Below are positions 36,057-43,327 of a stretch of DNA of 64,000 nt, piece by piece (within the stretch, counting starts at the first letter, position 1; each line of letters starts with the position of its first letter). This stretch comes from Pseudomonas sp. SCB32 (GTDB lineage: Bacteria; Pseudomonadota; Gammaproteobacteria; Pseudomonadales; Pseudomonadaceae), in the NCBI RefSeq assembly GCF_009189165.1, contig NZ_CP045118.1:6200001-6264000 (forward strand), in the 5' to 3' direction. Under the pieces are notes generated by a model, which did no database searches, was not told the DNA's origin, and saw nothing but the letters and a program-made list of their open reading frames with translations. A program made the position numbers and the translations under genes.

Positions 36057-36104
36057 GTCGCAACCAGTGCAGGCGAAGTCGCATTCAGCACCAGGCATGT
36101 CGCA
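36057..36104 (-). promoter_or_regulatory. three GTCGCA repeats at 21-bp steps, probable GbdR site
   Basis: GTCGCA occurs at 36057, 36078 and 36099, exactly 21 bp apart (two helical turns); on the cbcX strand this reads TGCGAC three times. AraC-family activators bind direct repeats at this spacing. gbdR is nearby and the following gene is a betaine binding protein, so this is probably its activation site. The motif match is inferred, not checked against a published matrix. Confidence 0.5.
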
Positions 36105-36147
36105 TCCAATCCAAAGGCCCGGTCCAGGCGACCTGCGCGGGTCGCCG

Positions 36148-37074
36148 TCAGTCGTTGGCAACGGCCTTCGACCCCTGCGAAGCACTCGGTGCGACACCCT
36201 GCAACCACACGTCCTGCATCTGCGGATTGGCCTTCAGCCAGGTCTTGGCGGCCTGACGCGGATTGTGCCGCTCGTTGAGCACCGCATCCATCAACTGGTT
36301 CTCCATCGCCAGGTCGAACTTCAGGTTCTTCAGCAGCCGCGCAACATTCGGGCACTCCTGAAGATAGCCTGCCCTGACGTTGGTGAAGACCGTGGCGCCG
36401 CCATAATTCGGCCCGAAGTAGGCATCGCCGCCCTCCAGGTACTTCATTTGCAGACGCGTATTCATCGGGTGAGGTTCCCAACCGAGGAACACGATCGGCT
36501 GTTTCAGCGCCCCGGCGCGCTTCACGTAGGCCAGCATGTCGGCCTCGCTGGACTCCACCAGCTTGAAGTCGCCCAGGCCGAAGGCCTTTTCCCGGATCAT
36601 TTTCTGGATCAGCTGGTTGCCGTCGTTGCCCGGCTCGATGCCGTAGATGCGGCCGCCCAGTTGGTCCTTGAATTTCGCGATGTCGGCAAAGCTCTTCAGC
36701 CCCGCGTCATAGGCGTACTGCGGCACCGCCAGGGTGTACTTGGCACCTTCGAGGTTGGCCCGCACGGTTTCCACCGTGCCCTTGTCGGCGTAAGGCTTGA
36801 TGTCGTTCGCCATGCTCGGCATCCAGTTGCCGAGGAACACGTCGATCTTGCCCTCCGACATGGCCTTGTAGGTATCGGGCACCGACAGGCGCACGACCTG
36901 GGTACGGTAGCCCTGGTGGGCGAGCACCAGGCGGGTAACCGCCGTGGTGACGGTGATATCGGTCCAGCCCACGTCGGCGAAACGCACGACGGCACAGGAT
37001 TCAGGCTCGGCAGCCCGGGCAACGCCCGGCAGTACCACGGATAACGCCAACAGCGACGACACAAGACTCTTCAT
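36148..37074 (-). CDS. second glycine betaine/choline-type substrate-binding protein
   Basis: This 308-residue paralogue of CbcX has a signal peptide MKSLVSSLLALSVVLPGVARA. It contains FADVGWTDITVTTAVTRLVL, FLGNWMPSMANDIKPY, GIEPGNDGNQLIQKMI and FLGWEPHPMNTRLQMKYLEGG, and is clearly homologous over its full length. ATG 37074 follows AGAGG at eight bases. It sits behind its own upstream gap and is not joined to a permease, so it presumably feeds CbcWV with another quaternary amine. The long minus-strand frame that extends upstream of this start runs antisense through the serine dehydratase gene and is not real. Confidence 0.87.
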   Translation of the reverse strand: MKSLVSSLLALSVVLPGVARAAEPESCAVVRFADVGWTDITVTTAVTRLVLAHQGYRTQVVRLSVPDTYKAMSEGKIDVFLGNWMPSMANDIKPYADKGTVETVRANLEGAKYTLAVPQYAYDAGLKSFADIAKFKDQLGGRIYGIEPGNDGNQLIQKMIREKAFGLGDFKLVESSEADMLAYVKRAGALKQPIVFLGWEPHPMNTRLQMKYLEGGDAYFGPNYGGATVFTNVRAGYLQECPNVARLLKNLKFDLAMENQLMDAVLNERHNPRQAAKTWLKANPQMQDVWLQGVAPSASQGSKAVAND

Positions 37075-37416
37075 GAGACCAGCCTCTGACTGCGGAGAAA
37101 GGGGGCGCGCACGGTCCGATACCGTTCGTCGGGGTCGGATCATGGAACAAGGCCCAATCCCACGCCTATCGACCAATCGACGTCCGAGCACCGAATGTCG
37201 TTGCCAGACATGCTCTCGTCGCCGACGGAACACCAGCTCCGGCGTTAGCGCCGCCGCGCCTCGCGGCCAATCGCCCACGGCGCTTTTGGATATGGCCAAG
37301 TCGGTGCCGGAAGGGGCCGCGCCACCGCTTGGGTCGATGATGACTGCGCAACGCGGGCACACGGACGTGCCCCATCCCCCACCCTCGCAGGATGCGCAGC
37401 CCGCTCGGAGTCCGGC
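37075..37416. other. 342-bp divergent control region, binding protein / sdaB
   Basis: No gene is supported. The gap separates the minus-strand binding-protein gene from plus-strand sdaB and must hold both promoters. It contains a TCCGA...TCGGA dyad (about 37117-37141) and a CAACGACATTCGGTGCT block on the minus strand that partly resembles the repeat region upstream of cbcX, but no exact GTCGCA pair. Confidence 0.4.
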
Positions 37417-38793
37417 ATGGCAATCAGTGTGTTCGACCTGTTCAAGATCGGTATCGGCCCCTCCAGCTCGCATACCGTAGGCCCCATGCGCGCCGCCGCG
37501 CTGTTCGTCGGCACCCTGGGCGAGCGCCGGCTGCTCGAACGCACCCGCCGTGTGGAAGTCCGCCTGTATGGCTCGCTGTCGGCCACCGGCGTCGGCCACG
37601 GCACCGACCGCGCAACCATCATGGGCCTGATGGGCGAATGGCCCGACCGCATCGACCCGCAGCAGATCGAGCCGCGCATGGCGGCCCTGCGCGAATCCGG
37701 CGAACTGCTGCTGGCCGGCACCCACGCCGTGGCCTTCGACTGGGTGCGCGACATGCGCCTGCTCGACGAGAACCTGCCCTACCACCCCAACGCCATGCGC
37801 CTGACCGCGTTCGACAACGACGGTGAGCTGCACAGCGACACCTATTACTCCATCGGCGGCGGCTTCGTCGTCGACGAAGAACAGGCCGCCTCCGGCAGCC
37901 TCGACACCGACAACACCGTCCTGCCCTACGACTTCTCCAGCGCCGCCGAACTGCTCACCCTGTGCCGCCGCCATAACCTGCGCGTGTCCGAGCTGATGAT
38001 GGCCAACGAGCGCATGTGGCGCAGCGAAACCGATATTCGCGAGGGCCTGAAAGTCATCTGGCAGGCCATGCGCGACTGCGTGAGCAGCGGCCTCAACCAG
38101 GAAGGCATCCTCCCCGGCGGCCTCAACGTGCAACGCCGCGCCGCGCGCCTGCACCGCAGCCTGCAGGAAATCGGCAAGCCCAACGTCATCGGCTCCACCC
38201 TCTCCGCCATGGAATGGGTCAACCTCTTCGCCCTGGCGGTGAACGAGGAAAACGCCGCCGGCGGACGCATGGTCACCGCGCCCACCAACGGCGCGGCGGG
38301 AATCATCCCGGCGGTGCTGCACTACTATATGCGCTTCAATCCCGACGCCAGCGACGACGACGTCACCAACTACTTCCTGGCCGCCGCCGCCGTCGGCATC
38401 CTGTGCAAGAAGAACGCCTCCATCTCCGGCGCCGAAGTCGGTTGCCAGGGTGAAGTCGGCTCGGCCTGCGCCATGGCCGCGGCGGGTCTCGCCGAAGTCC
38501 TCGGCGCCAGCCCCGAGCAGGTGGAGAACGCCGCCGAGATCGGCCTGGAGCACAACCTCGGCCTGACCTGCGACCCGGTCGGCGGGCTGGTCCAGGTGCC
38601 GTGCATCGAGCGCAACGCCATCGCCGCAGTGAAAGCCATCAACGCCGCGCAGATGGCCCTGCGCGGCGACGGCCAGCACTTCATCAGCCTCGACCAGGTG
38701 ATCCGCACCATGCGCGACACCGGCGCCGACATGCACGACAAATACAAGGAAACCTCCCGCGGCGGCCTGGCCGTCAGCAGCATCGAGTGCTGA
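37417..38793 (+). CDS. sdaB: L-serine ammonia-lyase (iron-sulfur dependent)
   Basis: This is a 458-residue single-chain L-serine dehydratase. The N-terminal part has the [21 protein letters not shown] signature (7-27) and [12 protein letters not shown]. The catalytic part has [18 protein letters not shown] near 287-304 and the Cys ligands of the [4Fe-4S] cluster in [25 protein letters not shown] near 327-351 and [14 protein letters not shown] near 385-398. It converts serine to pyruvate and ammonia and is the end step of the betaine-to-glycine-to-serine route, in line with its place between the cbc genes and gbdR. Confidence 0.92.
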   Translation: MAISVFDLFKIGIGPSSSHTVGPMRAAALFVGTLGERRLLERTRRVEVRLYGSLSATGVGHGTDRATIMGLMGEWPDRIDPQQIEPRMAALRESGELLLAGTHAVAFDWVRDMRLLDENLPYHPNAMRLTAFDNDGELHSDTYYSIGGGFVVDEEQAASGSLDTDNTVLPYDFSSAAELLTLCRRHNLRVSELMMANERMWRSETDIREGLKVIWQAMRDCVSSGLNQEGILPGGLNVQRRAARLHRSLQEIGKPNVIGSTLSAMEWVNLFALAVNEENAAGGRMVTAPTNGAAGIIPAVLHYYMRFNPDASDDDVTNYFLAAAAVGILCKKNASISGAEVGCQGEVGSACAMAAAGLAEVLGASPEQVENAAEIGLEHNLGLTCDPVGGLVQVPCIERNAIAAVKAINAAQMALRGDGQHFISLDQVIRTMRDTGADMHDKYKETSRGGLAVSSIEC

Positions 38794-38951
38794 CCCCAAA
38801 ATCGACCACCCGATCCTGAAAACGCCACATTCTGGCGCAGATGGACGCTCGTACTAATCCCCCAGCGAGCGTTACCGTTTGGCGCAATGCACCGCCGGCC
38901 GCGTGACCGGCGAGTGCTACCGAAATCCCCAGCCCCCTCCCCATGCGTATT

Positions 38952-38972
38952 TGCGACCTGCAGCGGGTCGCA
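38952..38972. promoter_or_regulatory. TGCGACC / GGTCGCA inverted repeat upstream of gbdR
   Basis: Perfect 7-bp arms surround a seven-base centre. They contain the same hexamer (TGCGAC) as the triple repeat upstream of cbcX. It may be an autoregulatory GbdR site or just a hairpin after sdaB. Confidence 0.35.
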
Positions 38973-39042
38973 ATCCGGCCCGTTAAAAGCGGCATTCCCA
39001 TGCCGTTTTCTTTTTTTATTGAACGGTCAATCAATGTAGGCA

Positions 39043-39058
39043 TGGCATTTGCCTTGCT
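39043..39058 (+). promoter_or_regulatory. sigma-54 promoter of gbdR
   Basis: TGGCATTTGCCTTGCT matches the -24/-12 consensus (TGGCAC-N5-TTGCW) with GG and GC exactly 12 bases apart. It lies about 110 bp before gbdR. A sigma-54, NtrC/CbrB- and IHF-linked gbdR promoter has been described for P. aeruginosa, as I recall. Confidence 0.7.
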
Positions 39059-39166
39059 ATACGCAGAGGAACAGCCACGGGAACGCCCAGGGCGAATTTC
39101 CCGAGCAGAAAACAAGCATAAGAAACGCCTCCAAAGAGGCGACTGTGACTAGCGTGAGGTGATCGA

Positions 39167-40273
39167 ATGAATGCGTTCAACCCCGGAGTTCCCCCGCAAA
39201 ACCGAGCTCCGCAGTCCATCGGCTTCCTGCTGTTGGACAACTTCACCCTGATCTCCCTGGCCTCGGCGGTGGAACCGCTGCGCATGGCCAACCAGCTTTC
39301 CGGTCGCGAACTCTACCGCTGGCACACCCTGAGCCTCGACGGCCGCCAGGTCTGGGCCAGCGATGGCCTGCAGATCACCCCCGACGCGTCCTGCGACAGC
39401 GCCCCGCAGATGGACACCCTGATCGTGGTCGGCGGCGTCGGCATCCAGCGCAGCGTCACCCGCGAGCACGTCACCTTCCTCCAGGCCCAGGCCCGCCACG
39501 GCCGCAAGCTGGGCGCCGTGTGCACCGGCAGCTGGGCCCTGGCCCGCGCCGGCCTGCTCGACGGCTACGACTGCTCCGTACACTGGGAATGCCTGGCCGC
39601 CATGCAGGAAGCCTTCCCCCGCGTGGCCATGAGCACCCGCCTGTTCTCCATCGACCGTAACCGCTTCACCTCCTCCGGCGGCACCGCGCCGATGGACATG
39701 GTGCTGCACCTGATCGGTCGCGAGCATGGCCGCGAACTCTCCGCCGCTATCTCCGAGATGTTCATCTACGAACGCATCCGCAACGAACAGGACCACCAGC
39801 GTGTGCCGCTCAAGCACATGCTCGGCACCAACCAGCCGAAGCTGCAGGAAATCGTCGCGCTGATGGAAGCCAACCTCGAAGAGCCCATCGACCTCGACGA
39901 ACTGGCCGTGTACGTCAACGTCTCGCGCCGCCAGCTCGAGCGCCTGTTCCAGAAGTACCTGCACTGCTCGCCGTCGCGCTACTACCTGAAGCTGCGCCTG
40001 ATCCGCGCGCGCCAGCTGCTCAAGCAGACCTCCATGTCGATCATCGAGGTTGCCTCGGTCTGCGGCTTCGTCTCCACCCCGCACTTCTCCAAGTGCTACC
40101 GCGAATACTTCGGCATCCCGCCGCGCGACGAACGCCAGGGCCAGCCCATCGGCCAACCGGTCATGGTCATGCCAATCCCGCAGGACCTCGCCCTGATGCC
40201 CAACTCCTCGGCCATCTCCGCCCTCAGCCAGGCCCAGGGCGAATCCACCTTCGCCAGCGTGCGCGTGCTGTAA
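39167..40273 (+). CDS. gbdR: AraC-type activator of betaine catabolism GbdR
   Basis: This is a 368-residue regulator. The N-terminal half (about 15-190) is a class I glutamine-amidotransferase-like domain (IGFLLLDNFTLISLASAVEPLRMANQL, VCTGSWALARAGLLDG near 125-140). The C-terminal half (about 225-325) is an AraC helix-turn-helix pair (DELAVYVNVSRRQLERLFQKYL and IEVASVCGFVSTPHFSKCYREYFG). The family senses glycine betaine or dimethylglycine and activates uptake and demethylation genes. It is next to sdaB, as in PAO1, with its own sigma-54 promoter upstream and a strong terminator after it. Confidence 0.9.
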   Translation: MNAFNPGVPPQNRAPQSIGFLLLDNFTLISLASAVEPLRMANQLSGRELYRWHTLSLDGRQVWASDGLQITPDASCDSAPQMDTLIVVGGVGIQRSVTREHVTFLQAQARHGRKLGAVCTGSWALARAGLLDGYDCSVHWECLAAMQEAFPRVAMSTRLFSIDRNRFTSSGGTAPMDMVLHLIGREHGRELSAAISEMFIYERIRNEQDHQRVPLKHMLGTNQPKLQEIVALMEANLEEPIDLDELAVYVNVSRRQLERLFQKYLHCSPSRYYLKLRLIRARQLLKQTSMSIIEVASVCGFVSTPHFSKCYREYFGIPPRDERQGQPIGQPVMVMPIPQDLALMPNSSAISALSQAQGESTFASVRVL

Positions 40274-40290
40274 GCACCCACTGCGCAAAC

Positions 40291-40319
40291 AAAAAGGGAG
40301 GCCACCGGCCTCCCTTTTT
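40291..40319. terminator. bidirectional intrinsic terminator after gbdR
   Basis: AAAAAGGGAGGCC and GGCCTCCCTTTTT form a perfect stem with A and T tracts on either side, 17 bp beyond the gbdR stop. Confidence 0.9.
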
Positions 40320-40374
40320 CATGCCCTGATACCCACGTAGGAGCAACTGTCTTTTAGGCTATTCGCTCCGCTCA

Positions 40375-40523
40375 CCCTTCGGGCCGCACTGAAGTGCGTT
40401 CAGCGCAAGCGCTGTCCCGCGTTCGCGGGAGTGAAGGTGTTATGCACCATCCTCCGCACACGTCATCCCCGCGAACGCGGGACGCGGCTTCATCGCGAAC
40501 AGCGCTTGCGCTGGCCCGAAGGG
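40375..40523. repeat. nested 149-bp inverted repeat
   Basis: Three arm pairs are nested. CCCTTCGGGC (40375-40384) pairs with GCCCGAAGGG (40514-40523), AGCGCAAGCGCT (40402-40413) with AGCGCTTGCGCT (40501-40512), and TCCCGCGTTCGCGGGA (40415-40430) with TCCCCGCGAACGCGGGA (40466-40482). Each inner arm is itself a hairpin. The core resembles the repeat at 62018-62244. Confidence 0.7.
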
Positions 40524-40598
40524 GAATCACCCAGAAAACAATGTCGGAATAGACCGAGAGCCCCAGATCGCGGATAAATCCGCTCCTACAAAAAGCGG

Positions 40599-41075
40599 CT
40601 ACCGCCCCTCCAGCTCCATCAACCGCGCCGCATCGACCACCCGCATCCACAGCCGCCCCTGCCAATCCAGCACCGCCACCTGCTGCCCCTGCATCTCCCG
40701 GAACTGGTGACGCGGCAGCAGCGCATTGTGCTGCTCCACCTCGCGCAACACCGGCACTACCTCGTTGCTCAACCACTGCCGCAGGCTGCGGTTCTCCGGG
40801 TGATAGAAGTGCAGCATCAGCAGCCCATACACACCGCTCTCGCTCACCAGCAACTCATCCTCCTCCACCCCCGCCAGTCGCTCCCAGCGCGACTGGTCCG
40901 GGTCCAGCTTCTGCGCCACGCGCGGGCCCAGGTGGCTGGCCGTCAGCTTCGCCAGATCGCGCAGCACGAACCACGCCTGCTGATCGATCAGCACGCCGCG
41001 CAGGCGCCGGTTGTAGCGCACGAAGGAATGAGGGATCAGGCCGTCATCGGCCGGGAAGGACGTCGAAGTATTCAT
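40599..41075 (-). CDS. BRO-N domain protein
   Basis: This is a 158-residue protein. Residues about 15-105 resemble the BRO family N-terminal domain found in phage antirepressors: VLIDQQAWFVLRDLAKLT, then VSESGVYGLLMLHFYHPENRSLRQWLSNEVVPVLR. The remaining C-terminal part (VAVLDWQGRLWMRVVDAARLMELEG) is unassigned. There is no phage gene nearby, so it may be a prophage relic kept as a chromosomal regulator. ATG 41075 follows AAGGAGCTACAG, a good ribosome-binding site. Its target is unknown. Confidence 0.75.
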   Translation of the reverse strand: MNTSTSFPADDGLIPHSFVRYNRRLRGVLIDQQAWFVLRDLAKLTASHLGPRVAQKLDPDQSRWERLAGVEEDELLVSESGVYGLLMLHFYHPENRSLRQWLSNEVVPVLREVEQHNALLPRHQFREMQGQQVAVLDWQGRLWMRVVDAARLMELEGR

Positions 41076-41805
41076 GCTGTAGCTCCTTGCTCATGACAGG
41101 AAGCCGCCGCCCGAAACATCCGAAAAGGGAGGCGGACCGTGCAAGGGTGGAAAACCAGCTCATACAGACAAAGACCGGCCGGACCGAGGTCCGCCTTACA
41201 CGGTCCGCCATAGACAACCAGAGCCAATCGAGCCCGAATGGGACTGACCTTCTCTGCTATGGCGAAGTCTGTTTGAGTACAGGTTTCCACACCTGACCAC
41301 GCCGAAACGTGGTGCCAGGAACGCTACGCAGAGGGCTTGTAGGACCGCAACTCCGGCGCAGTGTAGGGCGTTTCCCGAATCAGCCAAGGCAACGAACCCA
41401 GACCGGGAAGGATTTGCCGCAGCAGGAGAACCTCGTCTCAAGCATCCAAAGGCAGACTGAGCTGCCACGACACCCCGAACCTGTCGCTCACCCAGCCAAA
41501 GCGGCGATTGTGCGACTCCGCCCTGGAATATGAGGAAAGTGGTGGCAGTGGACACGGTGGCTTTCCTGCGAGTGAGAAGGGACCTGTCCAAACCGGCAGT
41601 AGGCTGATTCCGAAATAGCGCACTGACCATCTACCGCCTGGAGTTTCGAGACTACCTTGACCTGACTCTATGGCATGCACCTCCTTCCCGCTTCGTGTAG
41701 AGCCCCCCGGCTGAAAAGCGCGACCGCACATGAGTCAGCAGGCGCAATGCAGCATGCTCATTGGCCAGATCCTATTTCCAATGTATTTTATAGACTACAG
41801 TCGAC
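41076..41805. other. 730-bp gap with degraded coding fragments
   Basis: No intact gene is supported. It contains a decayed VOC/glyoxalase-like fragment on the minus strand (listed separately) and short frames without ribosome-binding sites. The final 60 bases become AT-rich (TATTTTATAG) and probably hold the promoter of the toxin-antitoxin pair, with a GACT-AC-AGTC dyad at 41793-41802. Confidence 0.45.
41438..41630 (-). pseudogene. remnant of a PhnB/VOC-family (glyoxalase-like) gene
   Basis: The minus-strand translation ends in RRFGWVSDRFGVSWQLSLPL, close to the W-TDRFGVSWQ ending of PhnB-like VOC proteins. The upstream parts lie in other frames and no start or ribosome-binding site is found. 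I read it as a frameshifted, truncated relic; the boundaries are approximate. Confidence 0.35.
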
Positions 41806-42108
41806 ATGAAGAAAATCGAATCCGGCAAGTTTCGAGCCTGGCTTCACAAGCTGAAGGACGACACCGGAAGAGCTCGCATCGTGGCCCGTATCAACCGTCT
41901 GATGGAGGGTCTGCCTGGCGATGTCGCCCCTGTTGGCCCAGGCGTCAGCGAGCTTCGAATTCATCATGGACCAGGCTACCGCGTGTATTTTCATCAGCAG
42001 GGCGACACGCTGGTGATTCTCTTGTGTGGAGGCGACAAGGGCAGCCAGAGCCGTGACATCGAGGCAGCCCAACAAGTACTGGCAGCGTGGAGAGCCCAAC
42101 ATGACTGA
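41806..42108 (+). CDS. RelE/ParE-superfamily toxin (HigB-like, addiction module killer)
   Basis: This 100-residue basic protein has the family's pattern: FRAWLHKLKDDTGRARIVARINRLMEGL (helices 1-2, residues 9-36), GDVAPVGPGVSELRIHHGPGYRVYFHQQGDTLVILLCGGDKGSQSRDI (beta-sheet, about 38-85). This corresponds to the 'type II toxin-antitoxin RelE/ParE family, addiction module killer' group that cleaves ribosome-bound mRNA. No ribosome-binding site precedes ATG 41806 and the -10-like TATTTTATAG is only about 15 bp away, so the mRNA may be nearly leaderless. The toxin comes first and overlaps the antitoxin gene by eight bases. Confidence 0.85.
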   Translation: MKKIESGKFRAWLHKLKDDTGRARIVARINRLMEGLPGDVAPVGPGVSELRIHHGPGYRVYFHQQGDTLVILLCGGDKGSQSRDIEAAQQVLAAWRAQHD

Positions 42109-42394
42109 GACATTCACCGAATTCGAGCCCGCCGAATACCTCACCAACCCCGAAGCCATTGCCGAGTTCATGACTGATGCACTGGAAACCGGTGACGCCG
42201 CCTACATTGCCAAGGCAATGGGTGTAGTAGCCCGTGCCAAAGGCATGACCGAATTGGCCAGGGAAACCGGCTTGTCCCGCGAGCAGCTCTACCGCTCTTT
42301 CAGCGAACAGGGTAACCCGACTCTCAAGACCCTCCTGGCGGTTATGAAGGCTCTTGGCATTGAGATGACCATCCGCCCCCAGGTTGCGCACTAA
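42101..42394 (+). CDS. HigA-like antitoxin, addiction module antidote
   Basis: This 97-residue acidic protein has an N-terminal part with NPEAIAEFMTDALETGDAAYIAKAMGVVARAKG (14-46) and a helix-turn-helix near 48-85 (MTELARETGLSREQLYRSFSEQGNPTLKTLLAVMKAL). This is the usual layout of antitoxins paired with addiction-module killer proteins. It binds the toxin and autoregulates the promoter. ATG 42101 overlaps the toxin stop, giving translational coupling. A longer in-frame start inside the toxin gene is rejected. A RAYT-type palindrome begins 31 bp after its stop. Confidence 0.87.
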   Translation: MTETFTEFEPAEYLTNPEAIAEFMTDALETGDAAYIAKAMGVVARAKGMTELARETGLSREQLYRSFSEQGNPTLKTLLAVMKALGIEMTIRPQVAH

Positions 42395-42425
42395 GGAAAG
42401 GAAAAAAGAGCGACCAAAAGGACCA

Positions 42426-42508
42426 AAAAGGGGACAGATTTATTTTCTGTACTCTAATCCTGACTCTCCAGCGCGTTTTAGAGTAGAAAAATAAATCTGT
42501 CCCCTTTT
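42426..42508. repeat. 83-bp palindrome with AAAAGGGGACAGATTTATTTT arms
   Basis: The left arm at 42426-42446 is matched by the inverse AAAATAAATCTGTCCCCTTTT at the right, and inside it TACTCTA pairs with TAGAGTA. This sequence is widely seen at the borders of REP-associated tyrosine transposase (RAYT, IS200-like) genes. No transposase is present here, so it is a stand-alone, MITE-like copy or a scar. Confidence 0.7.
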
Positions 42509-42509
42509 C

Positions 42510-42788
42510 GTTGCTGGAAGCCTGGAATGGCGTCGATCCCTTCCAACGAGCTCCCAAGCGGGTGGAGTGGTTTGAAGCCTGGGACGGATTGCTTTCGGGG
42601 TTTTACCTGAGCAGATAGCCGCCAATACGATTTGTGCCCTGGGGGAAAACCACCTGTCCACGGAACAGGCGAACCCGGCTGTCCGGGCGCTGGAAAATTC
42701 AGGAAATCGAGGGTTTTATACAGAGGTTGTCAGTGGAAAAGCCGACAAGCGGGAGGTGGTGATGCGGGATTTCGGTAGTCCGTCCACG
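42510..42788 (+). other. non-genic remnant with coding-like fragments
   Basis: One plus-strand frame reads EAWNGVDPFQRAPKRVEWF and ends in a TAG at about 42618. Another continues GVLPEQIAANTICALGENHL to a TAA near 42850. Both look protein-like but have no start codon or ribosome-binding site and change frame, so the region is probably a decayed gene. I do not recognise the family. Confidence 0.3.
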
Positions 42789-42814
42789 AAAAACACCCCC
42801 GCCAGCAGGCGGGG
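42789..42814 (-). terminator. intrinsic terminator of the cdi operon
   Basis: On the minus strand CCCCGCC, loop TGCT, GGCGGGG is followed by GTGTTTTT. It lies 34 bp after the stop of the pentapeptide-repeat gene, which closes cdiB-cdiA-immunity as one transcription unit. Confidence 0.85.
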
Positions 42815-42847
42815 ACATTGGTTTGGACGCTTGGACGGGACACTTTT

Positions 42848-43327
42848 CTAAATCTTAATTGCACCGTACATCTCTGGATCGAATCCAACTGGCCAAACTG
42901 TTTTCTCATCATAGATCGCGCCAGTGAAATCAGCCTCATCCACCCTTTTCGCATCAAGATTAACACTAGAAAGTTTGGCCCCTATAAATCTACTCCCTCC
43001 CACATCCGCCCCCTTCAGACTTGCTCCGGAGAGGTCTGCCTTATAAAAATCAGCAAAGACCGCAATTGACTCCGTCAGATCAACATCTTCCATTTTCGCG
43101 CAAGAAAAAGTTGAGTTCATAAGTGCCGCCTTCGACATTTTAGCCCCCACTAAAATGGCATAGTCAAAAATAGCATTCCTCAAGTTGGAACCTGTAAAGT
43201 CAGCCCCTGAAACATCCAAGCGCTCAAATATAGCCCTATGTAAATCCAACCCACTAAGGTCTTCCTCAACAAAACTATCAAAAGGAAAATCAACAGTGTC
43301 GCCCGTCTCAAATATCAAAGTAATCAT
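42848..43327 (-). CDS. cdiI: pentapeptide-repeat protein, probable CDI immunity protein
   Basis: This 159-residue acidic protein is built from A(D/N)LXX-type repeats over about residues 20-135 (ADFTGSNLRNAIF, AALMNSTFSCAKMEDVDL, ADLSGASLKGADVGGSRFIGAKL). These would fold as a right-handed quadrilateral beta helix ending in the common TVWPVGFDP tail. Its start overlaps the cdiA stop (ATGA) and a terminator follows, so it occupies the cdiI position and should neutralise the CdiA tip. Base composition is markedly AT-richer than the flanking sequence, as is that of the cdiA tip. Pentapeptide proteins such as Qnr/MfpA mimic DNA; whether that applies here is unknown. Confidence 0.72.
   Translation of the reverse strand: MITLIFETGDTVDFPFDSFVEEDLSGLDLHRAIFERLDVSGADFTGSNLRNAIFDYAILVGAKMSKAALMNSTFSCAKMEDVDLTESIAVFADFYKADLSGASLKGADVGGSRFIGAKLSSVNLDAKRVDEADFTGAIYDEKTVWPVGFDPEMYGAIKI

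Larger units (their letters stand above)
38794..39166. other. 373-bp gap: gbdR control region
   Basis: No gene is supported. The stretch holds the TGCGACC/GGTCGCA inverted repeat, an AT-rich tract at 39000-39035 that could bind IHF, and the sigma-54 promoter of gbdR. Confidence 0.6.
40274..40598. other. 325-bp gap of terminator and palindromic repeats
   Basis: After the gbdR terminator the gap is filled by REP fragments (GTAGGAGCAA at about 40337 and a GCTCCTAC half-copy near 40583) around a large nested inverted repeat at 40375-40523. No gene is supported. Confidence 0.6.

Noticed and set aside
36148..38799. Minus-strand 883-codon frame that would extend the second betaine-binding protein upstream
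   Set aside because: The upstream part runs antisense through sdaB. The true start is at the signal peptide, ATG 37074, with a ribosome-binding site.
41072..41290. Minus-strand 72-codon frame upstream of the BRO-N gene
   Set aside because: No ribosome-binding site, no family resemblance and Cys-rich odd composition; treated as non-coding.
42026..42100. Longer start for the HigA-like antitoxin
   Set aside because: It lies inside the toxin gene and adds residues unlike the family; ATG 42101 gives the usual coupled overlap.
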